In this document: positions 6,177 to 14,253 of the stretch, piece after piece
Layout: each line of letters opens with the position of its first letter
Numbering within the stretch: the first letter of the stretch is position 1
Program-made: the position numbers and the translations under genes
Notes under the pieces: generated by a model
Databases searched by the model: none
What the model was told of the DNA's origin: nothing
Seen by the model: the letters and a program-made list of their open reading frames with translations, nothing else
Source: Paracoccaceae bacterium
Lineage (GTDB): Bacteria > Pseudomonadota > Alphaproteobacteria > Rhodobacterales > Rhodobacteraceae
Assembly: GCA_026982275.1 (NCBI GenBank)
Contig: JALSHK010000233.1
Location: 1 to 17,862 of the forward strand
Length of the DNA stretch: 17,862 nucleotides
Direction: 5' to 3'

Positions 6177-8714
6177 GAGAATGCGATCTGCGATCTCCCG
6201 CGTGTTCTTGGAAAGTGTTTTCACCGTCAATACCCGTTCGAGCGCGGCGCGCATTTGGGCTTGCCGCTCATCGCTATATTGCCGCCAGCTTTCAAAGGCG
6301 GTGGCCATACGGGCGGTGATTTGCGGATTTACCGGATCAAGCTTGATTAGCCAATCCGCCACCAGCTCATAGCCCGCCCCCGAAGGATCGTGGAACCCCG
6401 CGATATTGCCCATGGCAAAGCCGCCCATCAAAGCCCGAAAGCGGTTGGGGTTTTTCCAGTTGAAATCCGGATGCGCGGTTAGGGCGCGCACGGTTTCAAC
6501 GGCGTATTCGGGTGCGGCGCGCGTAGCCTGCACGCCAAACCATTTATCCAGCACCAGAGGTTCGTGCTTCCATTGGGCATAAAAGCTTTCCAGCGCCGCC
6601 TCGCCTTTGCCTCTGGATACCAAAAGCCCCAGCGCGGGCAGTTTTTCGGTCATGTTTCTGGCGGTATCAAACTGGGCCTGCGCGCTATCGGCTTTGCTTT
6701 CCAGCGCCGTCATCCATGAAAGAACCCGGCTGCGCAGGCTGCGCTTGCCAGCGGCCACGGCATCGGGGGAATATGCGCCCGGGGTGGCCATATCGGCATA
6801 AAGCTGTGGCAGATCCCCCTCCAGCTTTTGCGCCATGGCGATATTCATCACCTCGCGCGCCTGAAAGATCGCCACCGGATCGGGCGTGCCGCCATTGGCT
6901 TTGATCTTGCGCGCCACCTCGGCCTCGCCCGGAATGCTGGTGGCGATGGCGCGAAAGGCGGGGGCAAGGCTGGCATCGGTTGCGGTCTTGGCAATGGCTG
7001 TCAGGAATTCGCCCTCGATATGCGCAGGGTCTTGCGGGAGGTCCGCGAGCAGCTCCAGCGCATAATCCCGCCCTGCCTGCCAGCGGTTAAACGGATCGGT
7101 ATCATAGGAAAGAAGATAGGCGCGCAGGCTGTTATCCCTTGGCTGCTCCAGCACCACAGGCGCCGAAAACCCGCGTAGCACCGAGGCAATCGGCGGCATG
7201 TGCAGGCCTGTGAATTCAAAGCTTTGCTCGGCTTTTGTCAGCTCCAGCACGCGGGTTTTCACCGCTTCGGTGCCATCGGGGTAGAGCAGGCCCACGGCCA
7301 CGGGAATATGGCGCGGCGCGGTGTCCTCTGGATCGGCCATGGATTGGCCGAGGGTCAGGGTATAGGTGTTATTGGCAAAATCATCGCGCACTGTCAGGCG
7401 CGGGGTGCCTTTCAGGGTATACCACAGCGCAAACTGGCCGAGGTCGCGGCCCGTGGTATCTTCAAATACCTTGATCCAGTCCTCGATCGTGCAGGCTTGG
7501 CCATCATGGCGCTCGAAATATAGATCCAGCGCCTTGCGATAATCGCGCGCCCCAACAAGCTGGCGCAGCATGCCCACCACCTCGGCCCCTTTTTCATAAA
7601 CCGTGGCGGTGTAGAAATTGTTGATCTCCACATATTCGTTTGGCCGTGGCGGGTGCGAAAGCGGGCCGGCATCCTCGGCAAATTGCCGCCCGCGCAGGGT
7701 CACGACATCCTGGATCCGCTTCACGGCTTCGTCGCGCATATCCTTGGTGAAATGCTGATCGCGAAATACCGTAAGCCCTTCCTTCAGGCAAAGCTGGAAC
7801 CAATCACGGCAAGTGATGCGGTTTCCGGTCCAGTTATGGAAATATTCATGGGCGATCACGCTCTCGATGCGCTCGTAGTTCATATCTGTCGCCGTTTCGG
7901 GGCTGGCCAGCACGAGGGATGAATTAAACACATTCAGCCCCTTGTTTTCCATCGCGCCCATGTTGAAATCATCCACCGCCACGATATTGAACAGATCCAG
8001 ATCATATTCGCGCCCGTAAGCCTCCTCGTCCCATTTCATGCTGCGCTTCAGGCTGTCCATGGCATAGGCGCATTTGCCTTCATCCCCCGCGCGCACCCAG
8101 ATATTGAGCGCTACTTCGCGGCCCGACATGGTGGTGAAGCTATCGGAATGGGCCACAAGATCTCCGGCAACCAGCGCAAACAGATAGCTCGGCTTGGGCC
8201 AAGGATCCTGCCATTCCACAAAGCCCTCGCCGCGCGCCACCTCGTTGCCGTTGGAAAGCCGCACCGGCTGATCGCCATGGATGCGCACGCTAAAGGTGGT
8301 CATTACATCGGGGCGATCCAGATAATAGGTGATGCGGCGAAAGCCCTCGGCCTCGCATTGGGTGCAATACATGCCGTTTGACATATATAACCCGTCCAGC
8401 GAGCTATTGGCCTCGGGATTGATCTCGACCTCGCATTCCCATGTAAAGCCTTCGCCCAGCAGGTGTTCGGGGAGGTCAAGGCCGGTTTCGTCCGGGTTCA
8501 GCTCAACGGGTTCCCCGTTGATCCTGGCCCATTTCAGCACCAAATCGCGGCCATCCAGCCGCAGGCTGCGGGATTTGCTGGCGGGGTTGGCGGTGAATTC
8601 GATCCTGGAGATCACCGTGGTTTGCGTCGGATGCAGGGTGAATTCCAGCGCCGTGCTTTTGATCAGATAGCCGGTGGGGGCATAGTCGGACAGGCGGATG
8701 GTCGGATCTGGCAT
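6171..8714 (-). CDS. pepN: Aminopeptidase N, M1 family zinc metallopeptidase
   Basis: Removes N-terminal residues from peptides in the cytoplasm as part of peptide recycling. The 847-residue protein is full length for PepN. It shows the substrate-binding GAMEN motif (253-257) and the zinc site HEYFH (289-293) with the third ligand E312 18 residues after H293 ('KEGLTVF'). The upstream beta domain ('YMSNGMYCTQCEAEGFRRIT', 110-129) and the downstream 'NEYVEINNFYTATVYEKGAE' are also typical. The ATG at 8714 is chosen over the TTG at 8717 because AAGGAG lies six bases upstream of it. No signal peptide was seen. The stop codon TAG lies inside the palindromic repeat. Downstream on the same strand is the ATC-hydrolase gene, which has its own promoter; upstream is the ydcH-type gene. 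Confidence 0.97.
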   Translation of the reverse strand: MPDPTIRLSDYAPTGYLIKSTALEFTLHPTQTTVISRIEFTANPASKSRSLRLDGRDLVLKWARINGEPVELNPDETGLDLPEHLLGEGFTWECEVEINPEANSSLDGLYMSNGMYCTQCEAEGFRRITYYLDRPDVMTTFSVRIHGDQPVRLSNGNEVARGEGFVEWQDPWPKPSYLFALVAGDLVAHSDSFTTMSGREVALNIWVRAGDEGKCAYAMDSLKRSMKWDEEAYGREYDLDLFNIVAVDDFNMGAMENKGLNVFNSSLVLASPETATDMNYERIESVIAHEYFHNWTGNRITCRDWFQLCLKEGLTVFRDQHFTKDMRDEAVKRIQDVVTLRGRQFAEDAGPLSHPPRPNEYVEINNFYTATVYEKGAEVVGMLRQLVGARDYRKALDLYFERHDGQACTIEDWIKVFEDTTGRDLGQFALWYTLKGTPRLTVRDDFANNTYTLTLGQSMADPEDTAPRHIPVAVGLLYPDGTEAVKTRVLELTKAEQSFEFTGLHMPPIASVLRGFSAPVVLEQPRDNSLRAYLLSYDTDPFNRWQAGRDYALELLADLPQDPAHIEGEFLTAIAKTATDASLAPAFRAIATSIPGEAEVARKIKANGGTPDPVAIFQAREVMNIAMAQKLEGDLPQLYADMATPGAYSPDAVAAGKRSLRSRVLSWMTALESKADSAQAQFDTARNMTEKLPALGLLVSRGKGEAALESFYAQWKHEPLVLDKWFGVQATRAAPEYAVETVRALTAHPDFNWKNPNRFRALMGGFAMGNIAGFHDPSGAGYELVADWLIKLDPVNPQITARMATAFESWRQYSDERQAQMRAALERVLTVKTLSKNTREIADRILG

Positions 8715-8791
8715 CAAAAGCTCCTTGCTGGTTTATACCACCCTAGGGCATGGGGGCGGCGGTGAAAAGGGAGGATGGCTTCCAGACGATC

Positions 8792-8817
8792 CCCGCCGGA
8801 AGCATATTACCGGCAGG
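8792..8817 (-). terminator. Possible hairpin after the ydcH-type gene
   Basis: On the minus strand CCTGCCGG and CCGGCGGG can pair (one G-T pair, 8-base stem, 10-base loop), eight bases after the stop of the YdcH-type gene. No T-run follows, so this is a weak terminator candidate. Confidence 0.3.
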
Positions 8818-8825
8818 ATTTGAAG

Positions 8826-9059
8826 CTAGCGCAGGTAGCGGGCGATTTGATCCAGCAAGGCGAGGCGTTGTTTGCGTAGGGTTTCCATGTGGAAATCATC
8901 GGTTGGCTCGATATTGACCTCGGCGCGGTGTATGGCACGATTCAACTCGTGATAATCGTCAAACAGTTTGGCGAAATGGGCGTCCTCGGCTTTTAACACC
9001 TGCATTTTTTCTACCGCTTGCGGAAATTGCTCGGCGAGTTCGTTTGGTGTGTTGCTCAT
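8826..9059 (-). CDS. YdcH family protein (DUF465)
   Basis: A 77-residue, highly charged helical protein: 'MSNTPNELAEQF' at the start, then 'HFAKLFDDYHELNRAIHRAE' and a C-terminal 'RKQRLALLDQIARYLR'. The pattern of an F-x-x-L-x-x-x-Y-x-x-L-x-x-x-I helix followed by a second helix with LK/RK-x-R-L-x-L-x-D is that of the small YdcH/DUF465 family, whose role is unclear. The ATG at 9059 has GGAG six bases upstream; the longer frame to 9143 has an atypical basic leader and is rejected. It is divergent from the C26 hydrolase gene. Confidence 0.9.
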   Translation of the reverse strand: MSNTPNELAEQFPQAVEKMQVLKAEDAHFAKLFDDYHELNRAIHRAEVNIEPTDDFHMETLRKQRLALLDQIARYLR

Positions 9060-9117
9060 ATCTGGCTCCGTATTTCCTTGTTCCCCCCGAAACTTGCGTA
9101 GAATGCGGGCGCATACC

Positions 9118-9146
9118 TTGATCTGTCGCAAATTGAAGCGCATATT
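9118..9146 (+). promoter_or_regulatory. Candidate promoter of the C26 hydrolase gene
   Basis: TTGATC (9118-9123), a 17-base spacer and CATATT (9141-9146); both boxes match four of six consensus positions. It would give a short leader of about 18 bases before the ATG at 9171. Confidence 0.35.
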
Positions 9147-9170
9147 TCAGGGAAAGTGAAGGAGAATACC

Positions 9171-9926
9171 ATGCGACGCCCGATTGTTGGGATTATTGGA
9201 AATTTTACACTGCTGGAGGGGGATTATCCTGTGCAAACCTCCGGCATAATGAATATCGATGCGGTGTCCGAGGTGGCCGATGCAGTGCCCCTTATCGTGC
9301 CTGCGATGCCGAGCATTGGTTCGGTAGAGGAGCTGGCCGATGCGTTTGACGGCTTTGTGTTCACCGGTGGCCGGCCCAATGTCCACCCCAGCCATTATGG
9401 TCATAAAGCCACCGAGGCGCATGGTGCTTTTGATATGGATCGGGATGGGCTGACCCTGCCGCTGATTCGGCATTGTGTGGAGATCGGCAAGCCGATTTTG
9501 GGTATTTGCCGCGGTTTTCAGGAATTCAACGTGGCCTTTGGCGGCACGCTGCACCCCGAGATCAGAGACCTGCCGGGCCGTATGAACCACCGGATGCCAC
9601 CTGAAGGCACAATCGAGGAAAAATTCGCGCATCGCCATACGGTTTCGCTGCTTTACGGCGGGAAATTCGCCGAGGTGTTTGGCGCGGTCGAGGTGGTCGT
9701 GAATTCCCTGCACGGGCAGGGGATATGCGAAGCCGGCCCACGCGTGGTGGTGGAAGGGCGCGCTGAAGATAATACGCCGGAAGCGATCTATATCGAAGGG
9801 GCAGAGGCGTTTTCGATGGCTGTGCAATGGCACCCGGAATATAACGCCGCCCATGATGAGGTGTCCCGGCCGCTATTCGAGGCTTTTGGCGCGGATATGC
9901 GCCGCACGCTGGCGCTGAAATCCTGA
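9171..9926 (+). CDS. Gamma-glutamyl-gamma-aminobutyrate hydrolase family protein (class I glutamine amidotransferase-like, C26)
   Basis: The 251-residue protein has the class I amidotransferase-like fold with a complete catalytic set: nucleophile C112 in 'GICRGFQEFN', and H221 and E223 in 'QWHPEY'. It also has 'FTGGRPNVHPSHYG' (64-77) and 'VNSLHGQGI' (177-185), both typical of the PuuD-like group. PuuD splits gamma-glutamyl-GABA in putrescine catabolism; no other puu gene is nearby, so the true gamma-glutamyl substrate is open. The ATG at 9171 has AGGAG six bases upstream; the GTG at 9156 overlaps that site and is rejected. It is convergent with the MBL gene, with a perfect hairpin between them. 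Confidence 0.9.
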   Translation: MRRPIVGIIGNFTLLEGDYPVQTSGIMNIDAVSEVADAVPLIVPAMPSIGSVEELADAFDGFVFTGGRPNVHPSHYGHKATEAHGAFDMDRDGLTLPLIRHCVEIGKPILGICRGFQEFNVAFGGTLHPEIRDLPGRMNHRMPPEGTIEEKFAHRHTVSLLYGGKFAEVFGAVEVVVNSLHGQGICEAGPRVVVEGRAEDNTPEAIYIEGAEAFSMAVQWHPEYNAAHDEVSRPLFEAFGADMRRTLALKS

Positions 9927-9933
9927 GCGGGGG

Positions 9934-9968
9934 TCTATTTCAAGGGCCATCGAGACCCTTGAAATAGA
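9934..9968. terminator. Bidirectional hairpin between convergent genes
   Basis: A perfect 13-base stem TCTATTTCAAGGG / CCCTTGAAATAGA with a 9-base loop lies eight bases after the stop of the C26 hydrolase gene. A second hairpin GGCTCC-ATGC-GGAGCC follows at 9969-9984. The stem reads the same on both strands and lies between convergent genes, so it probably terminates both. There is no long T-run outside the stem. Confidence 0.6.
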
Positions 9969-10003
9969 GGCTCCATGCGGAGCCGGAAAGCCGAAATGCC
10001 GGC

Positions 10004-10972
10004 CTATTCAAAGCGCCATAGCGCCGGAATAAAGCGGTAGGCATCGCCTTCCTTGATTACATTCCCCACGCCGGGGAACGGAAAGTGGTAGCCCAGCACC
10101 GAGATCCGGTCGGTCGCGGCCATATCGAGCAGGCGGGTGCGGGTTTTTACCGTGGCTTCGGGGTCCATATCGACCGAGCCATACCACGCGGGATGGGCAA
10201 AATTCAGCACCGAGCGCCGGATGGCATCGCCGATCACCAATAGCTGTTCGCCCGCGCTTTCAATATGCAAAGACATATGCCCCAAAGTGTGGCCCGGCGT
10301 GCTGATCATGGTGATGCCGGGGGCGATCTCGTGCCCGTCAGCTGCGGTGTCGAGCTGCAATCCGTCGGCTGTGAGGGAGTTTGTCGCGCCAACCACGAAT
10401 TGCTGCAAGGTATCGGGAACTTCGTCAATCCGTCCGGGCTTCATCCACCAGTCATATTCGAACTGTCCGATCAGATATTGCGCATCCGGAAAAATCGCTT
10501 CGTCAAAATCATCGCGAATACCCCAGATATGGTCCGGATGCGCATGGGTCAGCATCACATGGGTGATGTCTTCCTGCTGGAATCCGGCACTCGCCATATT
10601 ATCCAGCAAGCGCCCCGTGGTGGCGGCAAAGCGCGAGCCGGAGCCGACATCGACCAGCACCTTGGCCTCGCCCAACTCGATGATAATGTGGTTGGTATTG
10701 TTCAAAACCCCGCTATCGCTCAGATATTGGCTGCGCATAAAGGCCTGCACCTCTTCGGGATCGGCATTGACCCCGACGGTGGCAATCGGGCCGGTGAAAT
10801 AGCCATCCGAAACCACGGTCATGCGCGCTTCGCCCAGCGTGAAGCGGAAATAGGCTGGCTGGTCGCCATCGGGACCGCCGATATTCGCCATTGCGGGAGC
10901 CGCCAGGCTCATCATCGGGGCTGCGGCGCTCATTTTAAGTATATCTCTGCGGCTTGGGCGCAAAATAGTCAT
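10004..10972 (-). CDS. Tat-exported MBL-fold metallo-hydrolase
   Basis: The 322-residue protein starts with a twin-arginine signal: 'PSRRDILKMS' (6-15), a hydrophobic Ala/Met stretch and an AMA cleavage-type site near residue 29, so the folded enzyme is probably exported to the periplasm. The metallo-beta-lactamase fold has a full set of likely two-metal ligands: H143, H145, D147 and H148 in 'THAHPDH', H228 in 'STPGHTLGH', D249 in 'IGDAI' and H296 in 'GYHFPFPG'. Relatives include lactonases and various esterases; the substrate cannot be read from the sequence. The ATG at 10972 has GGGAG six bases upstream. It is divergent from dusA across 93 bases. Confidence 0.9.
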   Translation of the reverse strand: MTILRPSRRDILKMSAAAPMMSLAAPAMANIGGPDGDQPAYFRFTLGEARMTVVSDGYFTGPIATVGVNADPEEVQAFMRSQYLSDSGVLNNTNHIIIELGEAKVLVDVGSGSRFAATTGRLLDNMASAGFQQEDITHVMLTHAHPDHIWGIRDDFDEAIFPDAQYLIGQFEYDWWMKPGRIDEVPDTLQQFVVGATNSLTADGLQLDTAADGHEIAPGITMISTPGHTLGHMSLHIESAGEQLLVIGDAIRRSVLNFAHPAWYGSVDMDPEATVKTRTRLLDMAATDRISVLGYHFPFPGVGNVIKEGDAYRFIPALWRFE

Positions 10973-11065
10973 GTAAGTCTCCCTTGTTTTCCTGCACTAT
11001 TACATATTATCAGCCATGCGTTAAGTAGGCTTGTTACATACTGTCACATTTGCAAAGGTCATTTT

Positions 11066-12034
11066 ATGCCCGCTTTCAATCGCAAGCTTTCCGTCGCCCC
11101 GATGATGGACTGGACCGACCGACATTGCCGGTTTTTCCATCGGCTGCTGAGCGAAAAAACCCTGCTCTATACCGAAATGGTGACAGCGCAGGCGGTGATC
11201 CATGGCCATCGCGACCGCCTGCTTGGATACAGCCCCGAGGAGCAGCCATTGGCGCTCCAGCTTGGCGGTTCTGATCCGGCGCTCTTGGCCAGGGCCACCC
11301 GCATTGCGGCTGATTTTGGCTATCAGGAGGTGAATCTCAATGTCGGCTGCCCGTCGGATCGGGTGCAATCGGGCAGTTTTGGCGCGGTGCTGATGGAGCA
11401 GCCTGCGCTGGTGGCGGAATGTGTGAGCGCCATGCAGGGGTTTGGCCCCGAAATTACGGTGAAATGCCGGATCGGCGTGGATGAGCAGGAGCCGCGGGAT
11501 GTATTGCCGGATTTCTTGCAATCCGTAAGTGCGGCGGGGGTGGAAAGCTTCACCATTCATGCCCGAAAGGCATGGCTGCAAGGGCTTAGCCCGAAGCAAA
11601 ACCGCGATGTGCCACCGCTGGATTATCCGCTGGTCTATGACATGAAAGCCGAATTTCCCGATCTGGAAATCTGCATAAATGGCGGGGTGGAGAGCCTTGA
11701 CGCGGCGCTAGCGCATTTGAAGCATGTGGACGGGGTGATGATCGGCCGCGCCGCCTATCATCAGCCTTTTGCGATATTGCCGGAGGCGGACCAGCGCATT
11801 TTCGGTCAAGGCAGCGTTAAGCCCGAGGCCTGGGTGATCGCGCGCATGTGTGATTATATCGAGGTTGAGCTTGCCAAGGGCGCGCGGCTCAATCAGATTA
11901 CCCGCCATATGCTGGGCGCATTTGCCGGCAGGCCGGGGGCGCGGCAATGGCGACGAACCCTGTCTGAAGGGGCGCATCTGGATGGCGCGGGGCCAGCGCT
12001 GGTCATGCAGGCCTATGGCGCAGTGAAAGGATAG
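11066..12034 (+). CDS. dusA: tRNA-dihydrouridine(20/20a) synthase DusA
   Basis: Reduces uridine 20/20a in the D-loop of tRNA, using FMN and NADPH. The 322-residue protein is full length and shows 'LSVAPMMDWTDRHCRFFHR' near the start, the catalytic C95 in 'LNVGCPSDRVQSGSFGA', 'VKCRIGVDE', 'FTIHARKAWLQGLSPKQNR' and 'MIGRAAYHQPF', the DusA form of these motifs. The ATG at 11066 has AAGG seven bases upstream. The open frame continues far upstream in the same frame, but that part is antisense to the MBL gene and is not coding. It is followed after 3 bases by the TauE/SafE gene, so the two are probably co-transcribed. Confidence 0.96.
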   Translation: MPAFNRKLSVAPMMDWTDRHCRFFHRLLSEKTLLYTEMVTAQAVIHGHRDRLLGYSPEEQPLALQLGGSDPALLARATRIAADFGYQEVNLNVGCPSDRVQSGSFGAVLMEQPALVAECVSAMQGFGPEITVKCRIGVDEQEPRDVLPDFLQSVSAAGVESFTIHARKAWLQGLSPKQNRDVPPLDYPLVYDMKAEFPDLEICINGGVESLDAALAHLKHVDGVMIGRAAYHQPFAILPEADQRIFGQGSVKPEAWVIARMCDYIEVELAKGARLNQITRHMLGAFAGRPGARQWRRTLSEGAHLDGAGPALVMQAYGAVKG

Positions 12035-12037
12035 AAG

Positions 12038-12850
12038 ATGGAATTTTTGTGGCTGTTGATCATGATGCTGGGCATCGGGGCATTTGCCGGCATAGCCGCA
12101 GGTCTGCTCGGGGTGGGCGGGGGGATCATTCTGGTGCCTGCCTATTATTATGCTTTTGAATCAATGGGATACCAAGGCGAAAGCTTGATGCAGATCTGCG
12201 TCGCCACCTCGCTGGCGACCATCATCGTGACCTCGGTGCGCTCGGTGCTGAGCCACCATAAAAAGGGCGCGGTGGATTGGGGGATCTTGCGCGGCTGGGC
12301 ACCCGGCATTGCCATTGGCGCGGCACTGGGCGTCTTGCTGGCCTCGGGGCTGAAATCCCAATCCCTGATGCTGATATTCGGTTTTCTGGGAATCACGGTT
12401 GGCCTCTATTTGGCTTTCGGGCGGCAGGAATGGCGGCTGGGCTCGGTGATGCCCACCGGCGCGGCGCGGGCGCTGGTTTCGCCGGTGATCGGTTTTTTAT
12501 CTGTCCTGATGGGCATTGGTGGCGGCAGTTTTGGTGTGCCGCTGATGACGCTCTATGGCCGGCCAATCCATAAGGCGGTGGCTACGGCTGCGGGCTTCGG
12601 GGTGATTATTGCCGTGCCTTCCACCATCGGTTTTTTGCTTAGCGGCTGGGGTGATGCCAGCGCACCGCCCTTCACCCTCGGGCGGGTAAATCTGCTGGCT
12701 TTTGCCATCACCGTTTCCATGACCCTGCTCACCGCACCTTTGGGGGTGAAGCTGGCGCATATGATGGACCCGAAGCCGCTCAAGCGGATATTTGCGGCGT
12801 TTATTATTCTTATGGCATTGAATATGCTTAGAAAAGCACTACTGGCGTAG
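12038..12850 (+). CDS. TauE/SafE family sulfite/anion exporter
   Basis: The 270-residue membrane protein has about eight hydrophobic segments and the two glycine-rich repeats of the family: 'GLLGVGGGIILVP' (22-34) starting the first half and 'MGIGGGSFGVPLM' (158-170) starting the second. The 'SHHKKGAVDW' loop (72-81) is also typical. Family members export sulfite, sulfoacetate or related anions; the substrate is not predictable here. It starts 3 bases after the dusA stop, with AAGGA spanning that stop, so translation is probably coupled. Its last 12 bases overlap the 3' end of the aspartic-protease gene on the other strand. Confidence 0.92.
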   Translation: MEFLWLLIMMLGIGAFAGIAAGLLGVGGGIILVPAYYYAFESMGYQGESLMQICVATSLATIIVTSVRSVLSHHKKGAVDWGILRGWAPGIAIGAALGVLLASGLKSQSLMLIFGFLGITVGLYLAFGRQEWRLGSVMPTGAARALVSPVIGFLSVLMGIGGGSFGVPLMTLYGRPIHKAVATAAGFGVIIAVPSTIGFLLSGWGDASAPPFTLGRVNLLAFAITVSMTLLTAPLGVKLAHMMDPKPLKRIFAAFIILMALNMLRKALLA

Positions 12851-13483
12851 AATCATCGCATCTTTGCGGATGATCATTTCCGAAAGCTGCTCGATAAAGC
12901 TCATACCCAGAAGCGAGGTATGCAAGGCACCCGGTTCGGCGATCGCGCCCTGCACATTATAGATAACCACCCCGCCTATACGCACCTGGGAAAACTGGTA
13001 ATAGGCAACCTGGCTGCGCCCGTTTGCGGTGGTGAGCGGGATGTTGAAATCCAGCAAATCAGGGTCTGCGCCCGCGCGAAGCGCATCGTCATAGCGCAAA
13101 AGTATCATGGAGGCCCCGGTATCAACCATAACGCCGATATTGGCGGCGTCGATCTTGGCAATGGCGCGAAACTGCCCGTCCCATGCGCGGTTGAGCGTGG
13201 TTTCCATCGGTGCGGTGGCCATGGCGGCAAAAGGGTCCGGCTCGCCGATTTCCAGCTGGATCGCGCCAAATATGGCACCGCCAAACACAAGCGCGGGCAG
13301 GGTGCCGGTCAAAAACCCTTTATCCCTGCCGCGCAGCAGCCCGAGGCCGGTGGCAAAAAGAATGGCGATCAGCGCATCCAGCCAGATAATCCCGCCGGGA
13401 AGCGAGATATAGCCGGCAATCGTATCACGGGCAAAAAATAGCGCTGCCGCGTAAATTATGATAAATAGGGTTAGTAACCGCAT
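12839..13483 (-). CDS. Membrane-anchored retropepsin-like aspartic protease (TIGR02281 / clan AA)
   Basis: The 214-residue protein has three hydrophobic segments (about 3-18, 30-50, 58-78) and then a single-lobe aspartic-protease domain. The catalytic motif is 'VMVDTGASMILL' (D121-T-G-A-S) and the C-terminal 'SLLGMSFIEQLS' (190-201) is the family's conserved flap/tail element. Such proteins work as homodimers, since each chain brings one aspartate; the domain would lie outside the cytoplasmic membrane. The substrate is unknown. The ATG at 13483 has AGGA five bases upstream. It overlaps the TauE/SafE gene tail to tail by 12 bases. It may be transcribed after DUF1289 (79-base gap, same strand). 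Confidence 0.9.
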   Translation of the reverse strand: MRLLTLFIIIYAAALFFARDTIAGYISLPGGIIWLDALIAILFATGLGLLRGRDKGFLTGTLPALVFGGAIFGAIQLEIGEPDPFAAMATAPMETTLNRAWDGQFRAIAKIDAANIGVMVDTGASMILLRYDDALRAGADPDLLDFNIPLTTANGRSQVAYYQFSQVRIGGVVIYNVQGAIAEPGALHTSLLGMSFIEQLSEMIIRKDAMILRQ

Positions 13484-13562
13484 GATAATCCTGTATTTAT
13501 AGCCACTTTAGCATATCTGGAACCGATTTCAAATCTAGACGGAAAAAATTAACCGGTTGTGA

Positions 13563-13787
13563 CTATTTGGACTCACCCCGTCTTTTTCTGCGTTTTCCAC
13601 GGATTTTCGGCGCGCGCGCAGGCAGGGCGGCCAAAATTGATTCGCGTTCGCGATTGCCGATCTTCCCCCATGAGGCGATTTCCTCGGCGCTGCGCAAACA
13701 GCCCATGCAAAGCCCGCTTTCGCGATGGATCACGCAGATATTCACGCAGGGGGATTGCACTTCCTTGCGCCGCCAGACCTCACTCAT
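13563..13787 (-). CDS. DUF1289 domain-containing protein
   Basis: A 74-residue protein with four cysteines in the DUF1289 arrangement: C14 and C18 in 'SPCVNICVI', C27 and C30 in 'GLCMGC', followed by 'EEIASWGKIGNRERESILAA' and a very basic tail (KIRGKRRKRR). The cysteines could bind a metal or an Fe-S cluster; the role is unknown. The ATG at 13787 overlaps the end of ruvX by eight bases (ATGAGTGA), which points to translational coupling. A longer frame starting at 13850 lies inside ruvX and is rejected. Confidence 0.9.
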   Translation of the reverse strand: MSEVWRRKEVQSPCVNICVIHRESGLCMGCLRSAEEIASWGKIGNRERESILAALPARAPKIRGKRRKRRGESK

Positions 13788-14253
13788 TTCGCAGATTTCC
13801 CAGCCGGTCCAGCGCGCCTTGCAGGATATATCCGGCGGCGACATGATCAATTACCTCGGCCCTATGGGCGCGCGAGGCATCGGCTTCCAGAAGCGCGCGC
13901 TCGGCGGCCACGGTGGAAAGCCGCTCGTCCCAATAGGTGAGGGGCAGCGGGCAAAGCCGCTCGAAATTGCGGGCAAAGGCGCGGGTGGACTGGGCGCGCG
14001 GGCCTTCGGAACCGTCCATATTGCGCGGCAGCCCCAGCACCACGCCGCCGATATTGCGTGCCTCGATGATGTCGATCAGCGCCTGCGCATCCAACCCGAA
14101 TTTGCGCCGCCTGATCGTGGAAACCGGCGTGGCAATGCTTAGGCGATTATCCGAAACCGCCACGCCAATGGTCCTGGTGCCCAGATCCAGCCCGATCAGC
14201 GCGCGGCGGGGGGGCAGCGCGCCGAGAAAGGCTTCGATCTCCTCCAGGATCAT
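13780..14253 (-). CDS. ruvX: Holliday junction resolvase RuvX (YqgF)
   Basis: A 157-residue RNase H-fold protein also linked to 16S rRNA processing in other bacteria. It shows 'LIGLDLGTRTIGVAVSD' (19-35, first catalytic Asp at 23), 'VVLGLPRNMDGSEG' (71-84), 'WDERLST' (108-114) and 'IDHVAAGYIL' (135-144, last catalytic Asp at 136). Its ATG overlaps the ccmI stop in an ATGA junction and its stop overlaps the DUF1289 start, so the three genes form one transcript. Confidence 0.96.
   Translation of the reverse strand: MILEEIEAFLGALPPRRALIGLDLGTRTIGVAVSDNRLSIATPVSTIRRRKFGLDAQALIDIIEARNIGGVVLGLPRNMDGSEGPRAQSTRAFARNFERLCPLPLTYWDERLSTVAAERALLEADASRAHRAEVIDHVAAGYILQGALDRLGNLRNE

Noticed and set aside
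6131..8747. CCTAGGGTGG at 6131-6140 and its reverse complement at 8738-8747 flanking pepN, as mobile-element ends
   Set aside because: Only ten bases match, one copy belongs to the palindromic element, and pepN is a housekeeping gene; probably chance.
10265..11065. In-frame upstream extension of dusA giving a 589-residue protein
   Set aside because: The extension is antisense to the well-supported MBL gene, has no family similarity, and DusA begins normally at 11066 with a ribosome site.
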